NCBI GenBank assembly: GCA_964023205.1
Contig: OZ026848.1
Coordinates: forward strand, 28,631,912 to 28,695,911
Direction: 5' to 3'
Source of the DNA: Lutraria lutraria
Lineage: Eukaryota; Mollusca; Bivalvia; Venerida; Mactridae
DNA: 64,000 nt
The translations under genes and the position numbers were made by a program. The first letter of the stretch is position 1; every line of letters begins with the position of its first letter. The notes beneath the pieces were generated by a model. That model did no database searches. It was not told the DNA's origin and saw only the letters and a program-made list of their open reading frames with translations. Shown here piece by piece: positions 12,101 to 24,100 of this stretch.

Positions 12101-15100
12101 TAATATGAAAGTTTTACAGTATGTAAGGGAAATCCAAAATCATCTAGTACAAAGTAACCAACTGGTAACAAATCTTACTTTGATAAGATCTTACAAAACA
12201 AATAAATACCCAAATACATCCAAATTTGGAAATAAAAATATTACCTGTTTGTCTCGAGTATTTTCGATGTAATTTGAGAATTTATGAGAAGGCTTTGCTG
12301 ATCGGTCAAGCTCTGCTAAGAATGATGCAATCTTGAAATGATTGGCCTCGAGGAAGTTGGTCATAAAAATCACCTGAAAAATAAAATAAAATACTAGTAA
12401 ATATAAATATAAATTACAATTCATGAAAAAAAGTTTCATCTCGAGACCATGAAATCGGACAACTCAATTACATCGATATATTTTTTCCGAGAGTGTTGAA
12501 AATTTAACACAAAACCAGTACAAACATCAGAATAGTTACAGGATGGCTTTAAAACAGCAGATTTTATCATTTTTCTTCTAACAGTAACTTTCTCCTGGTA
12601 CCGAACAAACTACTGTATTGATTTTTATTTCTCAACTTGATCATAACTAAGTTTTCGAGTAGTTTTTTAACTGAAAAAAGCTAATTTATTTTTAGACACA
12701 GAACAAAGAGTTGAAATTCTTAGAAGAAATAAGTTTCTGTACACCTTCTAATGAGAGTGATTATGTATAACAAAGATGGCACATAAATTACCTGGTTGAG
12801 TCTTTGTTTGGCATCTTCTTGTGCATCTTGGTCAGCAAAATTTGGTCTTTCTTGGTAAACACTGACTAACTTTTCAACACCTGAAATAAAGTTGTTTTTT
12901 AAAAATCATTCATACTCGTATTACCAATCATTATGACTTCGAAGATATGTTACATTTAATTTGTAATGCTTCTGATTTTTGATAAGCATGCTACAGCGAA
13001 ACCTTTACAAAAGTTCATCTCCCATCTACAGTCACAAGTAAACAATGGCTAACTTTGGTCTGACTAGTTGGTAGTCTCTATAGTGAGGGGTTTTACTGCA
13101 GTGAGTTGCGTAGAGAATCAGTTATGTCCAAATGGCATGTTATCAGAAACAGGAAGATTTTAAAACATTAAACTTCCACTACTACATTTTGAAGTACCGG
13201 TACTTGTTTCATGTTGAATTTTCCTACTCTAACAGTTTATAGTATGTACAGTCAAACATGTGTTAGTGGCCACCATCAAATAAAGGCCACCCTTAAAAAA
13301 CAATTTAGAACAAAATGACCTCCCAATAAAGACCACCTACAGTTAAAGGTCACATTATGTTTTTCTCAAGGATGATTGTTGTTCACAGGTTTCACTGTAC
13401 AACATATGGCAGCATTTTAGTCCCTGGAATGATTGGATAGTACTGGTTAAGGCGTAAAGGAAGTCCAGGAAAGCTAGTTAGGATAAATACCCGCCAAGAT
13501 ATGACTGGAATAATGTTGAAAATGGCATTAAACCAGATGAAACAAACTAACAAACATACCTTCTCTTCCCTTTTTCTCTCTATCAATCGATTGTCCAATT
13601 TGTAAAATATAATGTTGTAAGGCTATTTTCCGTCGTTCAGCTTTCATAGTAAACTGTTTGTCTTCTGCCTAAAATTAAATGTAAAGGATCCTAGTCATAG
13701 TAACAATACAAGCTTATACAAAAGAACATGATTCTCTATAGAACTCAGATATAGTGAAGAATATATAATGTGTAGAATTAATTTTACTGTTATGTTTATA
13801 TTCTGATTGTGACAATTCTTAATGTGAGTAACTCAAATGTACAACATGTACTTATCTATTCTCATTCCTGCAAGTATCAAAGAGGCATATATATACAGCA
13901 CGCTTTATCCAGTGGGCAGAGCTTATAAATCAGTTATTGGTCAGAGCAATAGCTCAGTATTCATTACAATTTAGTTTATTTGGGTTTAACAACATTTTCA
14001 AACTAGAGCTATGGCACAGAGGTGACTAATACCCCAACCGCCACTGCTTTGACACTAAGAATGCAATAGTACACTATACGGTGAAGTTCAAGGTGACATA
14101 ACTCTGCAATGAGTGGATCACTGGGCATGAAAATTGTGTCTTGCACATCTATTTCATATTGATAATATATTTCAAGTTTCAATTCAATCCTTTGAAAAAT
14201 GTTATAGTAGTTTGCTCCACAAACTAAGACTGCAATTGTACACTATAAGGATAAGTTCAAGGGCACATAAGTCTGGAATGAGTGAATTGCTGGGAATAAA
14301 TATTACGTCTAGCACATCTACACTTCATGGTGATAACTTATTTCAAGTTTCATTGCAATCGCTTAAAGAAATGTGGAAGAAGTTCGCTCCACAAACATGT
14401 CATATTTTATGCGGCTGGACGGACGGACGGACCGACCAACGACCGACTGACTCCAATATACAGCCTCTCAAACTTTGTTTGCGGGGGTATAAAAAGAATT
14501 CAGTTATATACGGTGGCCGATTCACATAACAAGTTTTCCTGGATGGTATTCTAGCCAGTACAAACTTACCCTTCCACAAGAAACCAGCAACTTCACCATA
14601 TGTGGAGGAAAATTGAGATTGTTGTCAAGTTTTTAGTGAAGGGTATAACCTGCCACAACCAGGAATTGAACCTGGATCTCCAGGCCGACAGGTAACAAAT
14701 CCAGTGCACTAAACACTGAACCACCGCCTGGACATCCTTAAAGTAACATAAAGACAATCATACTTACATAGCAGTCAATGAGTATTTGTTCAGGAGTATA
14801 ATTTGTTGAACCACGTTGATTAGCAATGTTTTTAATATCACCACTTACATCTACAGCTGTTACCACTTCATTTAATTTTTCACAACTCTACAAAAAATGA
14901 AACATATATTTATAGACAATACTTTTTGGGATTTAATTCCTGTTTTCACTAGTATTTCAGTAATACACCAAAGGGCAATGTTTATCTAGGCAGTGTTTCT
15001 GGATTCTGTACCAGTATCAACCCGCTTCTCCACAAGTAACAGCTAACTTCTCAACACGAATAACAACAAGTCAAGGATTGAAGACGAACGGCCTGAGACA

Positions 15101-18100
15101 GAATGTTTACAACAGAATTGTTACAGAGAACAATCATTCATGTCCACGGACCACACTCAAAAATTTTTAAGCCTAGTAATGTATTCGAAATCCCTTGATA
15201 ATTAAAACAGCTAGACGAGGTTGCAGAACATAGTGCTACAATACAGTGTTTTGATGAGATAATTCAAAATGGCTATGCTCAATTGATTCAGGACATTGAA
15301 TTAGATTAATAATATAAGACTGAGGTATGCCCTGAATTGACGTTCTATACATAGCGTGACGTTACTACGTTTGTCTAACCTCTATACATAAAACTGATTA
15401 CTATCCACATTTAGATAGTTATACATACGCTAAAAGTATAGTTCCGCGGAAGGATTAAAAATGTCAAACAACCATATCGGTTGTATGTTATTAACAAATT
15501 TGTTTAGTTATGTAAAATGAATACGTAGTACCATTTCTATTCTTATGCTTTCGTCAATAACACTCATTATTCAATGAAACGCAATGTTGAAGTATGCTTG
15601 GCTCCAATGTGTACCATACGGTGACGTCACGCTATGTTATTGTTTATAATTTCCATTTTGTAAGTAGTTCCTGCAAATACCCATAATGCCCCGAGCAGAA
15701 TAACACAGGTCAGTGCATAGCGCTACCATAGTGTACACATTGCTGAATTGATAATTTTATGTGTATAATCTTATCCTAACCTGAGTTAATCTTGGACCAA
15801 GTACTGAGATATGACAGTTATACTGGTTTAAATAATCATTCATTTTGTTGATTCTTTCCTCTTCTAGAGCTTGCAGCTGTCCATTGGCCTAAAATAATTA
15901 CATACAAAACAATAAATGATGTATTTATATATATCTCAAACCATCCAAATAGCAACATGCCAGATAATCTAATAGATTCTTATATCTCTATACCCCCGTA
16001 TCCTATCTGATTTGTCAACAGATTTATGAGTTTCAAACACTGAAAGAAAAATAAATGAAATTCTGGACCAGATTTTAATCAAGATGTGTTTTTAAAACAC
16101 AAAGCCCCCTTAGTGTGACCTTTGACCTACTGACCTGAAAATGTACAGGTCCTGTATGAGGGAACTTCATATGAAGTTTGATGATTGTAGGTGGAAGCGC
16201 TTTGATCTTATAGGCATGGTTTGAAGTTTGGTCTGTTTGTTTGCTTACGGAGGATGGGAGTCTAGTACTGGTTCTTCCCAGGAACGATGGTTAGGGGTGA
16301 ACTGTCCGCCTCACATGACTCTGACTGTTGAAAAAGGTGTAAAACTTGATATACACACTAAAAAAATCTAAAAGATAATTGAGCTCAACACTATAATCTA
16401 TATACCTTATGTACAGTGAAGTCCCATTCTTGTCTAGCAACCTCAGCTTTCTCACAACATTCACAGTATTGTCTGTCTGCCTTACGTAAAGCATCAAATG
16501 CCTGTTTCTGCTTCTTTTCAGTCTAAACAAAAAATAGGTTTACAGTAATACCTGGATATAAAGACTGCTTTTGTGGCCTAATAATTTAGTTTTAATTTTG
16601 AGGTGGCCTAATTATCAAGTTGAAATCTCGAGGAAATATTTAAAAAAAACTGGTTTAAATAGTTGCAGCAAAGTGCAGTTTTACTATATAAAATGATATT
16701 GAAAAATATTTTTAAATACTACTGCCTGTGGTTTACATATGGCTGTACTTTATGGATACAGGAGTAAACTTTTATAAAAACAATATTTTCTTAAATACAC
16801 CACAAGAGTTGTTGTCAGTAAACTAGAATTATGAAGGATGTTAAAGGCCAGTCCTTTCATGGATTTGAATGCAACAATCAAGTACACTTATCACGTTTCA
16901 TGTGTAATACAGTACAACAAACCTTGCTCAGATCTTTTTCTGTTTTAACTTTCCCCTGTTTTACTTCTTCAGCCTTTTCATGTGTCTTTGCATGATCATA
17001 TGCTGATTTTTTGGCCTGAAAAATCAAACAAGATCAGTATAACTTACATTTATCGGGACAGGATGTCAATTCACTGATATTTATTATACAAACACCACTG
17101 AACACTTTTTTAATTTGAAAATTTTGTTGTCTCAAGTAATGAGATAGAGGAATAAATTTTCATGTGTTTTATATAAATGATAAGCTGGCTTTTCATTGGT
17201 CAAAATCAAGATTACACTCAGAATCAACTGATGATTATACTGAGTTACAAGGTGGGCACACAAACTTACGATTGCTCTTAGGTCTTAAACATCAATGAAA
17301 TGGTCAGTTCATTTATCACTTTCACTGAAAACAAAAACTATGACAGAAAAATAACATATTAAAACCTACTTTAAATTCTTCTGCCCTTTTTTCTGTCAAT
17401 GTCCGCAATGCTTTATCAACAGTGGCCTCAACCTGAAATTTTCATAGAATATTGATAATAGAAAGTTAGAAGTACATTCATTGTTCGAAGGCCATGCCTA
17501 TATTTATGACAAGAGATTTGGGAGGTACTGTGCGAACAAAAAATAGGTGTCTTACAATAGAGGCGACACTATAATAAATAAGACCTTTACCTTTTTATAT
17601 ATGTCTATACAGTGTTACCTTCATTGAATAAAGAATTATTATCATTATTTTATGCACTAACAATTATTGATTTCACATCAAACATTTAACTCACCAGGTA
17701 AATAGAACTGATCAAAATCATTTATTTTAGATAAGTTTAACCATTTATATGCAGGAAAAAGTACAATAAAGAGGCAGACTTAAGCCACGCTAAATATTTT
17801 GATATCTTTAAGAATCTAATTACAACACAATTACTTACAGGTCTTCTTGATTTATTCTGACCATCCACCAATTGTTTCAATGGTTTAGATATGTCCTCTA
17901 ATAAAGCTGTGCCTAAATTTCTACAAACAGACAATAGCAAACATGAAACTTTACAAACATCTACAAACAGACAATAGCAATCATGAAACTTTACAAATAT
18001 CTACAAACAGACAATAGCAAACATGAAACTTTACAAATATCTACAAACAGACAGTAGGGTACCAATTATGAAACATAGATATTACAAATTTCTACAAACA

Positions 18101-21100
18101 GAAACATTAGAGACTTTACTACTTACAACAAACAGACAGTAAAAAGCAATTTTATGGATTCTACTACGAGTCAATAGCAAACATGAAAATAAATTCACAA
18201 ATAGCTCCAAACAGACAATAGGAGGCAGATAAATTCATACAAACAGACAATAGGAGGCAGATAAATTCATACAAACAGACAGTAGGAGGCATACAAGATA
18301 AATTCATACAAACAGGCAATAGGAGGCAGATAAATTCATACAAACAGACAATAGGAGGCAGATAAATTCATACAAACAGACAGTAAGACCATGAACACAT
18401 ATTGCATGATTTGTTCATTTCACACATGCCGACATGTAACATTTGAACCATGTTTTTCCAATACAAAATACAAAACTTCAGACATAGAAATATGATCACT
18501 GTAAGATAACACTTTATAACAAAATCCTCATTTTAACAAACATTTATCTGCCAACAGGTTTTCAATATGTTTTTTTTAAATGTCACCAATGCCTAAGTTA
18601 TTTACAATTACAGACAAACCTGTGAACAAAGGCCATCCTTGGGAAAGACAAAACGTGGTCTTTATTGACAGGTAGCCTCAATTAGAAGGTCATTTTGTTT
18701 TTAAAAGAGTGGCTTTCATTCACAGAGTGGCTTTTATTTTGAGGTGGCCAAAAACACAGGTTTGACTGCACCTAGTATGTGCCAGGAAGTGTCAGAAGTT
18801 TTAATAAAGGCACAGTACATACTTGTGTAAATCTGCCTCCACTTCTATACTAGTTGAAACTGCCTTCCATCCCTCAGTCAATGTACTGTAAATAAATCTA
18901 TACATTAATACTTGAATAATATAGTACTACAAACAATAGAGTCCAGAATATAAAACCTGTCATAGAGTTCAAATCTCTTTTTTTTTTCTCTTTCATGTTT
19001 CTAAGTTCATTATGACTAAAAAATGATGATATTTTATTTGGTCAACGTTACTGATCCTAATATGAACATCAAGAATTTCTAACGTAATACAAAAATGAAA
19101 ATTAAGATTAGGACTTGATGACTGTTCTCAAGGTTTAGAACCTCAGTGTCATTACTATATAATCAAAATTTGTCTATTTAGACTCTTTAAAGCCCCATTA
19201 GCTTTTTAAATTTAGTAATACAGAACAATAGATGTAATGATAGTAAAATATAAGAAATATATTTTATTTGCTCTAAAACATATTTACACAATGCCTTTCT
19301 TTAGCTACATCTTGTAGAAATGTGGTCAAGACGCTTTTTCTTATTTTTTGCAATATCATTGAAAAAAATACTGCGCTATATTTCTATATGTACTTAGTGA
19401 TTAAAATTTCTTTTCGGAATGTTTTTATTGCAAGTAAAAGTCAGTTTCACTGATAAGATACCTTTCTAGGTAAAATAAGACCTACTTTAATTTTAACATC
19501 CAAAGTGCTAATGGGGCTTTAATTAGTACAGTATAACCACATTTGGTGACCACTGCAATATTAAGATCATCATATGACAATAACCATTAATTTTGTTTTC
19601 CAGTTTTCAATTTCCACTTAATTTCAACTAATTGAGACCACTTCAATACAAAGACTTATTTGGTCTAAAGGTTGTAATATGAAGGTGTTACAGAAATGTC
19701 TGCATGTTCTTTGGATCCATTGGTATTATTAATACTTACTCTATATAAAGCATTATGCCTCTACCCTTTGTTTGATGTGTTAAACAACTAGTGCTGTTTT
19801 GTTTACAAGTTAATCTTACAATAACAACTATTAAAAGTGTTAACAAGGTTTTATTTCAAATGGACTTAAGTCTTTGATAAATTAATACACATTATGGTAA
19901 CATACGGCACCTCCAAACTAAAACAAGTGCCTTGGAAAGAACTCATGGGCATGAATTTCGATAAGTTACCGGAAACAAAAATTTCAGTCTTAGCGAAGAA
20001 GTAAAACCTGCAATTTAAAATTCGTCTCATGAAACTAAAACAATATCTAAAACACAAGAATCGAAGACTTACCCAATACTATTTTGAGAAAACTTCACCA
20101 TTCTACTAGCTAACTTACTAAGTCCCTTTGAATACGAACTTTCCAAGTCAGCTCTGAAAAGACATAAAATTGTGCAGGATTGTAACAGATGAAAGGTTCA
20201 TAAATGGTGAATCTGTAAGTCATGTTGATTGACTTACCAACTGACTGTGACTAATGGTCAGATAAATTGGCTACCAATATGTTTGTTACATATCTGGGAA
20301 AATAAATGAATTGTTCTGTCCTGTTCTGTTCTGGATGTCATTGATTTACCTGATCGAGTCTGGTGGCCTGACTGACAATAATCATATTAAATGAGTATAA
20401 GGCTAAAATAATAGTTCATTACATTCTTAATGAAAACAATTTTAGTGTTTAATGCTACCTGGCCAAAACCATTAGTGAAGGTAGGTCAACAGACTTTTCA
20501 TTTTTTACAAACAAACTTTTTGTAGCAATACAAAGTATGATTCAACTCTAGATGTTTTCATACATCAGGTTTGCATTAAAAAAGGGGTTGATAAGGTAAC
20601 CGTGAACATTTTTTTTACCTTATTCATCCTGAAAGTCTGATGTTCTGCTTACCTCCTCACCCTATAATTTTAGGTGATGATGACAGAAACCATTTTTTTA
20701 TATTTTTGGCCTGACTAGTTGAATGGAAAGTTAAAGTCAAAATGGAAGATCTTTACAGATTTTATAAAAAAAAAACATTGTAATCTATATATCTAAAAGA
20801 TATCTAATAACTATCTAAATAGGAAGTAAGCTTCACAATAAGTGAAAATCCCTCAATGTAACCTAACCAGTCTTCATGAATCATGTACCAGTACTAACAT
20901 TGCTTCCCTGTAAGTGACTCCAACTTCAGTACATGAATGATCACTCATCGAGGCTTAAAGCACTATTCTCACTGTCCAAGAATGGACTTGGCCCCAGATG
21001 AGTGACCATCCCGGTAGAAACCGTGTCAAACCAGGAGTACAACCCTGACGGCACCATAAATGTCCGGTGCAATCCTGGATGAAATTTTGTTGAGATCCAG

Positions 21101-24100
21101 CTGAGCTCAATTTGGCGAACAGCCCCGAATGTTTTAAACAATTTAGTACAACCGGGGGTTAACGGGAAAATATTCATAACAGGCAATCAAATGAAATTAT
21201 GACCAAGCTGTTGTATTATCAGATTATTTATATGATATCAGTATATACGCTTGTATGTCAGTTTGTATTGACATTAACAGTGTTTCTGATACCTACAGTA
21301 TGATCATTTTGACATTAGCTATAACTACTACACCAGTTTGTAATGTATACAAATTAATGCATTCTTTATTTCATTTATGATACAATAATATCATAAACAC
21401 AGTTCAAAATATGTCTACAACATAGAACATGTATATATTTGTCTTCATGAACAAAATTGAACATTGTACATCATTGTACATCTAACCATGCTCACATGTA
21501 TACAAAGCCTCACTCAGTGTTCACCTCATTAAAGTGTCCAGTTTTTAAAATTTCTTCTATATTTCAACATGATAATCAGACCACCACAATATTACAGCAA
21601 CTATTTGTTACAAAAGGCAGCCATGGTATCAAGGTTTTTGTCATGTACCCAGGGTTCTCAATAACAGCAGGCTTCAGGCCAATTTAGCCGCTTAGAAATG
21701 TGCCAGTCAGGAACCTGAAAAGTTTATAAAATATTGCTAGAAAATGCCCAGACCCTCCCTAGCAGGCCTGTTTGTCTAGCTTTTGGGCCTGTTGGCCACA
21801 CACTTATTGAGAACCCTGTGTACCGTACTAGTATTTGATTAAATAGTCAAAGGTTACTGTATACTAAGTATACCAATAAATAAAGTATTTGTTGAACTTA
21901 CCTTTCTTGAATGATAAATGCCATCTCTTTACAGAATTCATTTCCTTGTTTAAGGTGTTTTTTCAATTCTTCAAACCCATTAACACCCTAAAATAGAGAG
22001 AAGTACATGAAGTAATGAATAAATAGACTTCTATAGGGACCTAGTGTTAATCAAGACATGTATTTTTCACCTATATATATACTAACCCAAATAAATAGGT
22101 TTTGCACAATACATTTTTTTTTAATGGGAAGACACTGCCTGGTGCTGGAAAAAGGGGGGGGGGGAAATTACATGATAGAGGTAAGCTTTGGGGAATACTC
22201 ACAATGCAAATAGAGGAAATTAATGCCTGGGGGGAAATATTGCTTATTATCTGAGAGGGAAATGCTGGCTATCAGCCATAGAAGCCAACCTGCATACATG
22301 CAGCTCAATATTTAGGGTATTTCTGAGTTCGAACCTAGGGTAAGGCACATGTTTTTGTTTTACCAATTGGATGAAGGCATACATGTGTTCTAAGCTATTT
22401 GTCCTTCACTGCTAATCAATTTATGTGGAAATATTGGCCAAAAAATCTACTTTTTTAGAAAAGGGTCCGAATTGCTACAGAACCTAGGAACACTAGATGG
22501 ATTAGAATGCATACCTGTACATTTTATAACAGAAATTATGTAGTAAACAGGAATAAAACCAACAAACATTTGAGTCTGTCAATCTAAATTTTGATGCCAG
22601 TCCTATAATGCATGCTTACCATTGGTCAGTATCAGGACAGCACTCGAATTAAACCAATCAGATGATTTCAATAAAATACTGTATCAATGCAGAATGATAA
22701 CTTTATCACATTAAAATGCTACACATACAGTCAGGCTACTAAAGTTTGATCATTATATGCTGAGGCATACACAGGTCATGACAAATTATTCATATAATTT
22801 TTTTTAAGCATGGAGTGTCCTGTGTACATGAAGATGAATAATACAATATCAGATAAAATATAACAATTATGCCTGGTACCCTGCACTCAACATGCCATTA
22901 GTTACACACAATAATCAAAGTGGGACACAGTAAGAACAATTAAGACAATGTTCAGTACAGTTTACAAGCTAATGAACTTATACCATGATAAATGTCAAGT
23001 ATTTAACATGAAAAGAATTCTGTAGATGAAATGTGCACAAGGAAGTCACACATGGCAAAAACAAACAAACAAACAATAAACCAGGCTAATGGTTTCATAT
23101 AAAGCAAAAAGTTGTTTGTACATAAGTACTAAGTGGAAATGCAATACTTTACAATAACTTAACATCACAGATTATTATTGTTTCCATTCAACACTTTTTT
23201 TCATGTCCAGATTAGTCATATTCAGTCAATTACTACATAAATCAATTTGCCTAAAATGGCAATTTTTGCAATTGTACATGTCCTGGACTTCTGACAAGTT
23301 CAGTTGCAGTCTAACTGTTGTTATGTGAATAAATACTCAGAAGAGAAATGTGTAGTATTCTTAATGAAGACATTTTTTGGTCAATACTAAAGTAATACCA
23401 TTTCATGCTACTTTCATATGAACACAATTTCAAATCAGACCCTGAGGTTACTAAACTTCAGAACAATCTCATAGCTCAATTTAATTGCTAAACTAATTTG
23501 ATAGAAAAGATATCACTGTTTACTGTTTCATTATATCAAATTTTACGACTTCAGACTCTTGACTAGCTACCTCACATTGACGTCTTCAGACACAAGACAA
23601 TTAAATGTTAATCAACAGCAGCATATATAAAGACACGTCTTAGAAAACTGATCGATATACGAAGTTACAGACATCAACAATTGCCTTAAAGACCAGTAGC
23701 ACAGACTGATTTATTTCATGGAATCTTTAATTTTTTTTTTTCTGCAACAGGACACTAAGAACATTATGTGATGTCCAACTACATGTACTTGTATTGTAAT
23801 TCAGTATCCATTTAAAAAGAGCCAAATTTATCCAACTGTTGGACATGAAATTCATTTGATCAGGCCAAAAATAGGAAATTTTACAATCAATATAGAAGGA
23901 CTCCATTATCAGTCTGGGTAAAAGCAGGCTCTATTTACCATAAGGATTATATGGCATGAACTCAAAAACAAGCGGGTATTGTATTTTTAACAAAAGAAAA
24001 CACAACCTGCCAATGTCTCTTCAAGAATTCATAACTTGATCAAAACATGCCAAAAATGGATTTTGAGCAATCGGACCCAGGGACAAAGGATGAAGGGTAG

